Shown: piece by piece, positions 1 to 11,960 of the stretch
Numbering within the stretch: position 1 is the stretch's first letter
Layout: the number at the start of each line of letters is the position of its first letter
NCBI GenBank assembly: GCA_019454045.1
Contig: SKCR01018441.1
Location: forward strand, 1 to 64,000
DNA length: 64,000 nucleotides
Source of the DNA: Zanthoxylum bungeanum
Lineage: Eukaryota > Streptophyta > Magnoliopsida > Sapindales > Rutaceae
Reading direction: 5' to 3'
Made by a program: the position numbers and the translations under genes
Notes under the pieces: model-generated
The model's database searches: none
What the model saw: the letters and a program-made list of their open reading frames with translations, nothing else
What the model was told of the DNA's origin: nothing

Positions 1-85
1 ATCTGACTCAAAAAAAGCATGATAGGCACACCCGAGAGTATGGTGTCCAGATTCATACTAGTTGGCTATAGTGCAATTGGGAGAT
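1..85 (+). mobile_element. 3' end of a copia internal region with polypurine tract
   Basis: The stretch ends in TTGGGAGAT immediately before an LTR start TGTTAG. The preceding bases resemble the last part of the internal regions of the two copia elements A and D further right, which end GTGGGAGAT after a similar GGCTATRKGC segment. It is therefore the tail of a copia internal region whose body lies left of the window. Confidence 0.6.
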
Positions 86-2094
86 TGTTAGGGATATGCC
101 CTATACCCAACTTGTGGATGGGCTATATGTACATGTATTTGTAACATTTTCATTAATTAATAAAATGGCAATCTTTATTATACGTTCCTTACATAACTTA
201 TATGAATCATCAGCATTGTAATAAAGCCATTGGAGTAATAAGACGATGGCTTCCATGCCTTATGAGAATCATTACTCTTAAATGTTCCTAGTCATAGTTT
301 TGTGAATAATCTGCGTGTTCACAAAGCGGAGAGACTAGCATGATGATATGATCCGCCCTTAAGTAGGGTAGCCGATCTCATAGGCTACTAGCGGAGATCC
401 GTCCGCTTGGTGTATCACATGGATGCATGAGTTGCTCGTGTCCATCGAATTGACCGCCGAAAGTTGTCATATCGAGCGTTTATCCCATGTGTCTGTGAGA
501 ACTTTCATGTATCGATTATATGACTATTCCTTATACTTGAGGTCCTTACAATCTTATGTATGGATCAAATAACTTTGACATTCTTCTTCCCCAATTCAAA
601 AGATCTGATCATAAGGGTATGATTGGGTCATTTGTTGAAACACATGAAGTTTTTAAAGATACAACAGAGAATCGCCACTCTCTCGGATAATATTTTCTTA
701 TAAGAGTAGTATTTCAGTTCGCGGGTTGATATGTGTGATCAGTCCTTGAGACTATGGCCACAGCGGAAGAATCATGTGAGATTCTTGGGTTAGCACGATT
801 CATGACACTATCACATCATACATTTGACCATATGGGTAGACACTTTCTGTATCCTAGGTCAATATGTGGGGATACAGTGAGGTGAGGGACCGTATCATAT
901 TTAAATCGCATACAGAATGGGTATATATATCTTTCCTTCTCATTTGGGGGCCTTGGCATGTTGCTAGATGTCAACCTTGGTCATTGAAATCGAACGACCA
1001 TCTGATCGGAGGATAATTTATGTTCGATTAAATTATCACGATTCATTTCATGTCCAACTTGAGGGGAACCCAAAAGGTCACACACAACAAAGTCGAAATC
1101 AATGGTTAACAGTGCACAATACAATATAACATCATATATGATTGCTGTAGGAATTATTCATAAATGGTTCAATGTGTTTAATTATTGAACAGATCATTTA
1201 TGAGGTTCCATAGTAGCTTAGGGATTGGTGAATGACGATAGGGGCACTTTGGGAATTGGAATTTAAAAAAATTACTATTCACATGAATAGTAAAATAAGT
1301 GAGCAACTCTAAAGTTTAAAGAGTAAGCCACTGATTTTGAGGATCCTTAAGTCTAATTGACTAGAGGAACCTCGAGTTGAAAGTTTTGAGGTATTTGCCT
1401 AGGCTAGCACCAAGGGTAAAATACCTGTGCATTCAAGGCGTAGTCTTGCCGTTGAGTTTTGGCTTTGGTGTGTGCACCTTTGGAGGCCACACACTTGGCT
1501 GGCTCTTTGGAACGTAGAAAAGCTTGCTGAGTTCGAGGAAAGCTTGTAGATTGGAGGGAGGACTGGAGGAGTCTTCGGTTCAAGTAAGACCTTTTCTTTC
1601 TTTATTTTAATTAGAGTTCTTATGATAGTTAGCATGTTTAGTTTATGTTCTTTGCATGTTTTATGAGTTTTTATGCTTAGAATATATATATAGTAACATG
1701 CCTAGGCTTGTAGAATAATCAAAACAAATGGGTCTTGGGCAAAAGGATAGCGGCAGCATAATAATTTTAATTTTCCGCTGCGCACTCGCGGCCGCTTCCC
1801 AACAGAAATACTATTCACTCATCCTCTCCCTCTCTCATTGCCGAACTCTCTTCTCCTTGGAGGAGAAAATTTTGTTTAATTTTTGGACAAAGCTAGCACT
1901 TTGGGAGTCATAGAAAGGTGATAGGGAAACTCACCCAAGAGTTTGGAACTCAAAAAGAGAGCTTGGAGCTTCTACATCCAACAAAAATGTTTTGAACTTC
2001 AACCGATCAATGTGAGTTTTTCCACAACTTATGTTTTAATATTCACACATGAATCAATGTTTAGGATCTTTGGCATGTCTTAGAGACACTAACA
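86..2094 (+). mobile_element. 3' LTR of a Ty1/copia element (element C)
   Basis: It begins TGTTAGGGATATG after a polypurine tract and ends GAGACACTAACA, so it has TG...CA ends and a length of 2009 bp, almost the same as the LTRs of copia element A (2002 bp). The last 250 bp are clearly related to the ends of LTR A: both share GTGATAGGGAAACTCACCCAAG, a 'gcttggagcttctac' block and 'gatcaatgtgag', then a TTCACACA tract before the end. The first kilobase is diverged from LTR A, so this is a sister family. Small frames on either strand inside it have no recognisable protein and are not annotated. No target duplication can be checked because the 5' LTR is outside the window. Confidence 0.7.
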
Positions 2095-3590
2095 TGCGGT
2101 CCATTCTATATTTGTATGGTGACATTGATCCGAGATCGTCCATATAAAGACATGAGAATGGAGGCACATTGTATGATGTGATCATATAGGACTGGACCCA
2201 AATGGAAATGACATTCTTATAACATCCGTTAAACAAATAAAGTCATTTCGATCTACTATATGGTCATATATGGATTAATCTTGATCCTGAGTGTACTACG
2301 AACTCCTGCATGGCAGACTATGTTCTTTGATTTACAAAGGTGAGGTTGGTGTAGCAGTCTCTACCAATAGCTACGTACTTTGGGGGCATGGTCTGTTGTG
2401 TAGCTGGGAACGTTTTACATAGATATGGAGTTCAATCCTTCTTGCGAGAATTAGAGGAGTATCTTTCTTAAGGGTTGATTCGATACTTGAATGGTTAGAG
2501 CGCTCAAGTCTTTCTATTACGAATAGAAAGATTAAAATTCATAATCGTTATGAATCAATCGTTCATTAGAGAATCAATGGTACTTAAGGTAAAAATAATT
2601 AGAGGGGTATAACGGACATTATGACCCGACTCTAATTACGAGATACTCGTGAATGGTTAATCTATATGTAGTGACTATATTGATTGACACCGACTTGGTT
2701 CGGCTTAATATATCATCTACGGCAACGAGAGTGCAACTTCGGATTTTAATGGAATAACCCGGAGTTAATAATTCGGAATATTTAATTAAGAGCTTAATTA
2801 ATATTTCGAGATTATTGGAGCTCGGAACCGTAGGTCCATTTGGTCTCATGCTAGCTTGATATACTATATCGGATTTAGGATAATTGGATAGTCCAATTAT
2901 ACACCACAAAGGTATAAATATTATTAATATGATTAATAATATTATTATGTCACACTTGAAACATTATATTAAAAGTTAATATATGGTTTTATTAAATATA
3001 TGATATTTAAACACATGTGATTTAATTATATTATATATAATTAAATGAAAATGTTGAGATAGTAATTTCTAAATTTGGGTTTTGGAAACCTTTGGATTTA
3101 ATTTAGATGTTACAATTTTTTTTAAATAGGCATTTAACCTTTTGTTTTGTAACATCTTTTCTATTAAGGAAAGTAAATATTGATGTTACAAAAATTTTTA
3201 TTCACACATGTGTTTGGCTGAATTTTGGCTTGGAGGATGAGGTAGGGTTTTATTTTATTTTGTAAAATTAAACCCTGAGTATAAAAAGGAAAAAAAATTT
3301 CTTTTTGCTTAAGCCTTTCATTCTAACCCTAACCTCCATCTTCTTCTATTTCATTCTCTCTCAAAAATTGAGACAAACTAAAAGAAAGAAAAAGAAGAAA
3401 TTAAAAAAAATATCAAGTGTGTTTAATCTCTAAATCCTTTAGGGATTGTTTTGTGAGTCTTACCCACACAAGTTTCCGTTGGTAACGAGATATAGTTCGG
3501 AATACTTTGTGGTGTCGAACAAATCTTCATCTTCATCTCTTTCTTATGGTTCACGACAGTGAGCATTATTTTTTGTTCATTGCCGCCCCT
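2095..3590 (+). repeat. Unassigned LTR-type repeat remnant
   Basis: Sequence directly after LTR C. It has the look of a copia-type LTR interior: short palindromic AT-rich blocks, ordered TTAATTAA tracts, a pyrimidine-rich leader at 3310-3370 and no coding frame longer than 96 codons. No boundaries or primer-binding site were found. It may be the target into which element C inserted. Assignment is by style only. Confidence 0.3.
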
Positions 3591-3630
3591 TTACTTGGTG
3601 AAACGGAACTCGGTTTGGTTTCGTTTTAAT

Positions 3631-3970
3631 CCAGTTTTTTTGGGGAACATTTTGTGATGTTTTGGGGCTGTATATGGGCTATTTTCAAGTGAAAAATCAG
3701 AACCAAAACACAACCATAGTCTACGCATTTCAGGGGCTGTTTCTGCATTGCGTTTGGGTGCGATCGAGTCCAAAACAGTCCAGTTTTTTATTCGGCTGTT
3801 CAGGATTATTCCGGGGCTGTTTTGGGGCTGGAATTTTGGCTAAAACTGAAGCAAAATTTCAGTGGGTGTGGCAGTAGCATTCGGCAATACAAATGGAAGG
3901 GCATAAAAAATTTTCAAGTCCGATCCGTGTGCCTTAACCGTTTCCGCTGCGCAAGGAAAACGTTTCCTAC
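3631..3970 (+). repeat. 340-bp direct repeat, copy 1
   Basis: Runs from CCAGTTTTTTTGGGGAAC to CGTTTCCTAC and is repeated with a modest number of differences at 5077-5418. It is rich in GGGGCTGTT boxes and ends with the block TTTCCGCTGCGCAAGGAAA. The two copies are in the same orientation about 1.45 kb apart, as expected for LTR segments of one element or a local duplication. Frames inside it are short and are not coding. Confidence 0.65.
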
Positions 3971-5076
3971 GATTGGCATCGAGAGCAAGGTTGAAAAGTG
4001 TTCTTAACCCTCTCTTTTTCATTTAAAGTTACTATTTTAATATGTTTATATGAGTTATAAATATTGATTTGCATGTTTAGATGAGTATGCACAAAATAAT
4101 ATTCATATGATGAATGGTTATTGTTTTTCAAGTTATGAATGGATTTTGCATTGGTCGTAAATTTTTCTGGCTCTTATTTTAATGTTGGTTTTATTTTTGA
4201 GATGTAAGGCCATAAGGCCATTGTTTATAATTGTTGTAATTTTATTTTCCAATATAAATTTTCAATTGTTGTAATTTTGGAGTACCGAAGTCGCAAAAGG
4301 AGCCAACGCCACCTTGGAGCGTGATTTGAAGACCATGGATGCCTTGGGTATTTTTTGTACTAATTAGATTAGTATAGAAAAAAATAAGAGCCCGGTCAAT
4401 GCAAAATATTTTTTTTAGGTTATATGTATGTTTAATTCGAATTGTTTGAATAACATGTCATATAGCTTAGGGTGTCTACTCTTGCATTTCACATGCCATA
4501 ACATGCTTTAGATGCATTATCATTATAGACATGAAATATGATTTTATGTGATTTAAAATTTTTAAATTAGAATATGATATGCATGTAAAAACAATTAATT
4601 GGATTAATTATTTTAAGGTTTAAAATTTGAATTCTAATATATTGGGCTTAATTAGTGCATAATAAATTCCATTGGTAATATATGATGGAAATCCGGACAT
4701 AAATTCCATAGACGAATATGAATGGACGGTAATATGGTCTGTACTCGGGATATAATTCCACGTACCATTATATTTTATAACGCACTAAGATTAATTAAAT
4801 AGTTTCATACAAATCTTGACCATTTTAGGATTCTAAAATTTTAAACCTATTAGTGTTCTAGTATTTTAAAAGGTTAAAATATAATAGGTCACTAATACCA
4901 CTCTAATTAAATTAGTTTAATTAAGTAATACAATTAGTAGAGACTAATGTAATTAGTGATACAAATTTTAAGAGTTAAAATTGGTTAGGTCACTAATAGT
5001 TTACTAGTCTAAATAAGAATTATGTTTTAGCCGAGCCAATAAATTTATTCACACTAGTTAAATTAAAATATTATAT
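3971..5076 (+). repeat. AT-rich spacer between the 340-bp repeats, holding hairpin module copy 1
   Basis: No gene is seen. The interval is AT-rich, with many TTAATTA blocks. It contains the first copy of the box described at 4649-4794. It also has a primer-site-like GGAGCCAACGCCACC stretch near 4300 that could not be assigned. Confidence 0.4.
4649..4794 (+). other. Conserved LTR hairpin module, copy 1
   Basis: A core of about 95 nt (around 4674-4766) matches three other places in the window. It carries ATCCGGACATAAATTCC, GAATGGACGGTA and GGTCTGTACTCGGGAT in order. Outside the core, TTAGTGCATAATAAA (from 4653) pairs with TTTATAACGCACTAA (to 4788), giving an imperfect stem. Inside the core, CCGGAC can pair with GTCTG, and ATCC with GGAT. 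See the findings for the comparison. Confidence 0.55.
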
Positions 5077-5418
5077 CCAGTTTTTTTTTGGGGAACATTT
5101 TGTGATGTTTTGGGGCTGTGTTGGGGCTGTTTTCAAGTGAAAAATCAGAACCAAAACCAGTCATAGTCCAAGCATTTCAGGGGCTATTTCTGCAGTGCGT
5201 TTGGGCACGAATCGAGTCCAAAACAGTCCAGTTTTTATCCTGCTATTCGGGGACTGTTCCGGGGCTGTTTCGGGGCTAGAATTTTGTCTAAAACTGAAGC
5301 AAAATTTCAGTGGGTGTGGCAGTAGCATTCGGAAATACAAAGGGAAGGGCATAAAAAAATTTCAAGTCTGATATGTGTGTCTAATCCGTTTCCGCTGCGC
5401 AAGGAAATCGTTTCCTAC
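5077..5418 (+). repeat. 340-bp direct repeat, copy 2
   Basis: Second copy of 3631-3970. It ends with the same CGCTGCGCAAGGAAA and CGTTTCCTAC. It differs by scattered substitutions and small indels (for example GTGTTGGGG against GTATATGGG). Confidence 0.65.
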
Positions 5419-5549
5419 AATATCATGAAACTTCTTTATTCATTTTCGGGAGATTTGAACATGATAGAATGTGGGGAAGTATTCATGATGTATGTGATGT
5501 TTAGTGGAGATGATTTTGGAGAGTTGTTGGGTAGCATTGATTTCCGACT

Positions 5550-6225
5550 TGCGTCGTAACTCGTAGGGACTTGCGCCGTGTGCGACCCATAAGCGACTCT
5601 CTGGCCTGACTCTTATTGGGTTTGCATCATGTCGCGTAGAGGGTTGCATCGAGAACATGACCCAAAGTGAAGATCTCTGACTTGTTGCATGTTATGTTCC
5701 CGTCAGGACTCAAGTTGGGTAGCCTCGCGAGACGACGCGCACAACTTTAAGTTGGCGTTGTGATGTGAGCCTTTATCTCATCTAAGGATGTCAGATAGCC
5801 CCCAAGCTTCCTTGTCGACATGAGTACACGCATCATTCACACGCATGCTTTGAATAGTAAATATTATTCTAATCGTATTACGACTGTATTTTTATAGATC
5901 AGGCTCGGGAGGTTCCATCCAGCTCCACTTGACAGCACGAGTCGTGAGATTAGCACCAATTCAGTGAGTGGATGTTATTTTTTTATGTTTTCTAATTTCG
6001 AATGTTTATATCAATTGAATTTAAGTTTCGTATGAATATCAAGATTTAGACTTATATAACCATGTTTCTGACTTGTTACTTTTACACGTTACATTATTTG
6101 AGAATATGTTTCACTTCCAGATCATGGCAATTATGTACGATTTCAAGAATGTGATTACAAGTTTGACATGTTATATGACTATGGTTTACAAGATTATAAT
6201 ATAAGACTCAGCTTATTCCCAATTT
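5550..6225 (+). repeat. Gypsy LTR fragment related to 45667-46400
   Basis: It shares an ordered set of blocks with 45667-46400: AATAGTAAATATTATTCTAA, TCGTATTACGAC, TTCCATCCAGC, GAGTGGATGTTATT, TTTCGTATGAATATCAAG and CACTTCCAGATCATGGCAA. The two copies lie in the same orientation and differ by many substitutions, so they are old. Similarity stops near 6225, where the inverted Tat-like LTR begins. It is a fragment with no coding content. Confidence 0.6.
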
Positions 6226-6232
6226 AGTTATG

Positions 6233-7701
6233 TGTAAGAGCGAAATAGGATTTTCATCTATGCCTATGGCGTCGGCGACCCAGACATTGTTGAGCTCGCA
6301 GCTCGTAGAGAGTACGGATAGTCCCACATGATAACTAACCGAAGAATAAAGGAGTCGCCAACCTATTATGAGACACCACGAGTGATTTATGGCCGCACTA
6401 CACCCATCGCAAGATCTGATCTTTAACCAATTTGGGTTCGAAATGGTCCCTTACTGATGCTAGTATAATATCGAGGTTCAAAAAAGGATCCACATGTCTT
6501 ATAATGCAAAGAAATCATGTACAATAATTTATATTGAACATAAAAACCATTACATATTAATTAATTATAGTGAATAAAGATAAATCAAATTCGGTCAGAG
6601 GGAGTCAAATCCAGCCTGATGTTAATCTTCATGTACGACCAGATGTATAGTATAATCGGCTGAACTTACTGCGTAATCCAGAAAGCATAGGGATGCATCG
6701 TCGTATTTTCACAGATCAATCACCACATCACCAAAGAAAATGATTAGCATAATAATAGATAATGATAAATAACAGATGTTTAAGCATAAAAGAAACAAAA
6801 CATAATCTTGAAGTCATGCACGGCTATTTCCATGTGGTACGTGGAATTATATCATGAGTGCAGACCATACTACCATCCATTCAGAATCGGCTATGGAATT
6901 TATATCTGGGTTTCCATCATATATACCACATAAAACAAATTGCTTGGTATAGCCATTTAAGCAGCCAGACTTATTGTGTGATGAATACATGTCCGGTAGG
7001 ACATTCGGATATGCGGTATCACCGAAGACAGTGAACAGATGATGCAAAATTCAAATATTAAGTGACCTCAAGATGTACCTTAGACGATACCTGGCTCTCG
7101 AAATACTTCTGCAAGTCTAATGAGTAGTTTTGTCTTATGTTGGAGTATTATGGTTGTGGCACACATTTGAAGTTTTTTGGGCTGTTTCGGTTCTTTGAAA
7201 ATATTGATCAGTTCCTTAAAAGGTTAAGGATCAAAATCTAAAGGTCTCCCCGTCTCTACACTTTGATGTAAAAAAATATCTCAGTCCCCACCCTTTGAAC
7301 GTGAACCTCACTTTTTATATTGTTTAGGTTTCATTTTAACTAGGAAAATCTTCTCTGATAAGGGAAACTTCTTATGGAAGTTATTTTTTAAAGTGGAAAC
7401 TGTTGTTTTATATGATTTGAGCTTTAAAAAGAAAGAGAAAGTAACCTTCTATAAAAGTGAAAACTGAGGCATATCCAACCAAATATTGAATCATGTCCGG
7501 TTGGACATGAGTAACATATGTCCGATCGGACATAGACGACATCTGGCCAGGGGTATTTTAGGGTTCTCTCACACTAAACCTTGTAACTCCTCTAACCTTT
7601 AGACGCGTTTCTTTAAGAGACTCATCATCAGACTTGATGTAAAAATGGAGTGTCTATAGTCGTCCCACTTTGGTAGGCTTATGCAGTGTGTGACAATGAC
7701 A
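6233..7701 (-). mobile_element. Diverged Tat/Ogre-like LTR, inverted
   Basis: Read on the minus strand it starts TGTCATTGTCACACACTGC, like the minus-strand LTR at 23848-24750. It contains the conserved hairpin module (6831-6936) and ends with a diverged version of the Tat-like LTR end: GGTCCCTTACT..., GGAGTCGCC and GGCGAC blocks lie at 6240-6450. The left boundary is approximate. No pol or gag is attached, so it is probably a solo LTR or fragment. Confidence 0.5.
6831..6936 (-). other. Conserved LTR hairpin module, copy 2
   Basis: Minus-strand copy of the module. On the minus strand it reads GTGGTATATATGATGG ... CCCAGATATAAATTCC ... GAATGGATGGTA ... GGTCTGCACTCATGAT ... CCACGTACCACATG. GTGG at one end pairs with CCAC at the other, and ATGTGGTA occurs on both sides of the module in opposite strands. 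Confidence 0.5.
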
Positions 7702-7745
7702 AGTCTATCAAAGTCATGCATGTATTTTACTTACATGGTTTGCCA

Positions 7746-9747
7746 TGTTGGACAATTATGACCCATAGCATCAATATTTGTACAGAATATGGCATTGTTG
7801 TACAAATTAACTATGTGACAAAGGAAATTGCTCTTCTATCATTTGTAATTGGATTACCTAGATATATAAATGATAAAAGTCCATATGATTAGTACCGAAT
7901 TAATAAGATATGAGACAATATTAATCCACGTAAGGTTTAATCATTAAATATCTCTAGTCATAGTATTATCGAGACTGGACATCGATAATGCGAAATAGGC
8001 TAGTATTACACTTGTGCGCGTTATGGAAGCTTAACGACATAGTTCTCATATATTTAAATATTGGATACTTATGAAAGTGTGATCGGAGGTTCTGTTTGCC
8101 GATGGTAAGGAAACAGTTTCGCTCTAGATAGACCCCTCGAATCCCATTGGTAGTATGACTATGTGTCTATGGGAATCCGAATCATGGTAGGTGTATTTGG
8201 TCTTAACTTGAGTCTTGCATCGCTAATACTTGCGACAATCAGTATACTTTGGTTTTGGTCGTCCGAGGCTTTAACAGGTTCTGTGTACGCCTCTTCTGTG
8301 TATATTGAGAATCGTAGTGTATTGGGTGTGATGTCAAGATAGAAGTATCACTTCAGTCATATGGAGATGGTGATCACGCAGGATACGGAACTGGTACTCT
8401 TGTATGCTGCAACTATCGGGATAATATGACAAGGTCATGATTATCCGATTATAGAGAATAGTTGCTAGTGATCCGATATATACTTCGTACGGGGCAGACA
8501 CAATTCCAGCCAAAGGCCTTGCATGTGACATCTGATACTGGATCGTAATACGCAATACTACGTATACTACGCCCGACAAAGATTACATATTCCTTTAAAG
8601 AATATTTCTGGAGAATTGGGTAGGCATGATGTTTTGCTAGAAGCCAACCATGTCTTGTAAATCGGTGAGAACGTGGTACCGGATACGCACGTATTTGGAT
8701 AGTTCGATCACCGTATTTAATGCCAACATATCCAGAGATCTCTTGGGTCGCTTCCCGAAGATTCACCGTTGAGATTTGACTCGAACGGAAAATTAATCTG
8801 GGATTAATTATGAGAGAGAAAATTAATCTGGGATTAATTACGGCAATAAATTAATCTGGGATTAATTAAAAGATAAGAAATTAATCCGGGATTAATTACT
8901 TCTAGAATCTATCTGGGATTAAATTCGTCGAGAAGAGAGAATGTGATTAATTTAGAATTAATCGGTAAAGTAAATTTAATAATGAAATTAGATTTTACTA
9001 TTTAATTTATTTAAATTGAGCTAAAATAATATATTAGATATATTAAATGAAATCGGATTTCAAAGCGGAATTAAAATTAGACTTTAATTCAAGCGAACGA
9101 ATTAATTTAGAATTAATTATAATTCGTAAGCGACTTACATAATAATATTACGAGGCATTATTATTTAATTAGATTGGATTTAATTAAGTCGCAACGGTAA
9201 TTCGCTTAATTCGGAATTAAACAACCCGGGCCCGAGCGAAGTTGCGTGTTGGATTGTCTGACTTAAATTTTTGGAATTTGAAGTGGGGCCCACCAACTTA
9301 CATCAAAGTGTTTGACACTTGATGAATTTGGTAGTTGGTTGTGAATAAAGTATTGGATTGCTTTTAATTCACTCCAACCAATTCCAACACTCTTTGTCTT
9401 TAATTTTAAAAGACATATACCAACTTTGCAATCAATTTTAAGATATGATTTTAGAAATCAAAATACACTATTCCTCTTCTCTCTCACTCAAATGCCGAAC
9501 ACATGCTTCTCTTGGAGAACAATTTTCTTTCAAATTTGGTTCAAGCTAGCACTTAAAGGAGTTAATCAAGGTGATATGGAAACTCACCCAAGTGTTGGAA
9601 TCACTCAAGAAGGCTTGGAGCTTCTACCGAAATGCATAAAAGTTTGGAAACTCATCCGATCAATGTGAGTATTTCCGCAACTCTTTTGATTTTATTCACA
9701 CAAAAATCACTCTTAGATGATCTTGGAATGTTCTAGGAACACTTACA
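7746..9747 (+). repeat. 5' LTR of copia element A
   Basis: 2002 bp, TG...CA. It starts TGTTGGACAATTATGACCC and ends TTCTAGGAACACTTACA, directly before the primer site. It contains a palindrome array at 8791-8925. It matches 18192-18439 plus 25111-26853. The 105-codon and 81-codon minus-strand frames here recur only as LTR sequence in the other copies. Confidence 0.9.
8791..8925. promoter_or_regulatory. Array of AATTAATC-TGG-GATTAATT palindromes in LTR A
   Basis: Four near-perfect copies of an interrupted palindrome (arms AATTAATC and GATTAATT, spacer TGG or CGG), at roughly 28-30 bp intervals, are followed by a partial fifth. The same array occurs at the matching place of the other LTRs (25912-26040, 29188-29300, 37040-37160). 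Position inside an LTR suggests a cis-regulatory role, but no binding factor is shown. Confidence 0.5.
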
Positions 9748-9755
9748 ATGGTATC

Positions 9756-11960
9756 TGTAACATCCCGGGTTATTTTAGAATATTAGCGTGAATTTTAATT
9801 TTCGCGCGTGAGACTGCGTCCGAACGCGATGATTATTTTTACGAAGTAATGGGAATTATTATAAGAGAAAAGATGAAGAATAATGTAGAATTAACTAGAA
9901 AGGTTAAACTTGGAATTTAACAAATTAAATAAATAAACCCTAGATATTTTACACACACATTTAATTAGAAAATTCTAGACACACAACACACATTAATTAT
10001 ATATATAGCCCACACGTGTAAAAGGGAAGAAAAAAAGAAATAAGAAACTCACGCACACAATTAATTAGTTAACACACACACGCACGTTCTGGACACACAC
10101 AGAGTCACGGGAGAACAGAGCAACGATGGAGAGAAAGAAATAGGGCATAAAACGAGAGAGAGGTTAGAGAGAGACCAGGAGGGAGGAGGAACTCCGGTGA
10201 GCTCACGACGTCTGGACCACCGAGCAAAGGCTGAGCAGAGACTGGAGGCAGAAACTGGCAGGGAGCGTAAGATGCAGAGGAAGAAGATAAGTGATAGGGA
10301 AGTTTAGAGTTTCAATCTCAGTTCTTGGGGGGGTTCCTCTGATCTATGGATATATGGAAATCAAGTAAGTACACTATTGCTAGGATTTTCTTGAGTATGA
10401 TTAATTTTACCATTTGGGTTTTTGGTTTAATTTCGAAATAGGCTTGATAATAAGATTAACATGTGTTATAAGTGATCTAGATTTGATAATTAGAATGAAA
10501 GTAGAAGAAAATTTTAAAAATTAGAGAGGCTGTAAAATTTGGGGGAAATCGCCTAGAACCCTAGAATTTGGGGATTTCTTGAAACTAAGGTGCAAGCCTA
10601 TGTAATGGTTAAGTTGGAAATCTTAGGTAAGTAATGAAATATTTGTGTGTTATTGTGAAAATAAAATCTGAAATTATGACTGTGACAGTGATGAGAACGT
10701 AAAGACAGTGGCGTTTGGGGGAAACAATATTGTGGTGAATTTAGTTTTAATAATGAAAATTGATTTAAGTTGTAAGGTGGGTGTGGTTACTCTATGGCCG
10801 AATCTGGAGGGAAATTGTTGAGCAAGTAAATTGTGTTATGAGAAATAACTTGATAAAAGCTTAAGATTGGTTTGTGTGTTGGGTTTGATTATTATTCAAA
10901 TTTGATTATGTAGATATGGTCAAGTGTTTATCATTTGGTGTAGGTTTAGCATTGCGTTGATGGAGGTGTTATAAGAATTCAGATAAGTTTAAAGTCAATT
11001 TAAGTTTGTTGAGATGATGAAATATGAGTAATTATATAAGTATATATGTGTATGAGAAAGTATAAATGTATGTGTTTGGCATTTGCGAGGGTATCTGGTG
11101 ATGATTAATACATGAATTTAAATGTGTATATATATGAGCAAACAATTTATAAATTTTGTATGCGATAGTGAAGTAGCATATGTAAAAGGGGGTAAAGAAA
11201 AGCAAGCATAAGTATGACAAAGAGTGAATATAAGTATAATGCAGTGAGTATAATAATAAATAATTTCAAGACCGAAAGTGAGTACGATTTGAATTCAAGT
11301 ATCTTTAAGAGCTTTGAATGTTTTCATAGAAGAAGAATGATAATGAACTACCCTTAGCTAACAAGATTAAGCTGATAAACAGGGGTCAAATTATATATAT
11401 ATGAGTTTTGAATTCTTAGTAAGAAAAGAAATGAAACATTAATACGTGTTTATCGCTTAAGGAAAGAGCATAGTTACTTACTGAGTCATTATGACTCACA
11501 CCACAACAGTGTTTGAGTTTTGCAGGTTGGTGACCTGATCGGTCGACCACAGACATTAGAGCTTGAGGAGCCGGATAGCAGCGTTGCAGTCAGCCTGTCA
11601 CCAGGTCTTGGGGGGTAATATGAGTCAAGTTTTTAATAAGTCTAGTTGTAGAGAATTGAATTGTATAAAGTGTAGTTTGTAAAGTTTTTGTATATACGCA
11701 TTTTCGGGCATGGAGCCCTGATTGTATTGTGTTTATATGTCTGCATTACATATTAGATGGGCCCTTAGATTGTATTGATGTTGAGATACCGGCCTGAGGC
11801 CAAGATTTTATTTTCATGTTGTAAATGGGTGCTGGCTGTAAGCCAGGTTACATGATGTTACCAATACATCATGCCGAAATTTCGTCACAGTCAGAGGCTT
11901 ATGGAGGCAGGATTAGCATGTCTCCTGCCGGTAGCATCCTGGTTTAGGCGGGATGTTACA
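9756..11960 (+). mobile_element. Ty3/gypsy solo LTR inserted in the primer site of element A
   Basis: A 2205-bp block begins TGTAACATCCCG and ends CGGGATGTTACA, a perfect 12-bp terminal inverted repeat. It is flanked by the 5-bp duplication GTATC (9751-9755 and 11961-11965). No primer site, gag or pol is inside. The interior has an AC/GA-rich stretch and a TGAGTCATTATGACTCACACC segment followed by TTGCAGGTTGG, as in Tekay-like chromovirus LTRs. It is best read as a solo LTR left by recombination. Removing it restores ATGGTATCAGAGCC. Confidence 0.85.

Noticed and set aside
7509..7540. Two adjacent 16-bp palindromes, ATGTCCGGTTGGACAT and ATGTCCGATCGGACAT
   Set aside because: Striking, but single occurrences with no gene nearby and no further copies noticed; not enough for an operator-like claim.
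8334..8766. Minus-strand frames of 81 and 105 codons
   Set aside because: They recur only as matching LTR sequence (25447-25692) with disruptions, show no domain, and lie in the 5' LTR of copia A.
8791..8925. Regularly spaced repeats that look like a small CRISPR array
   Set aside because: Plant nuclear LTR context; the repeats are palindromic 19-mers with short GA-rich spacers of no stable length and recur in every LTR of the family.
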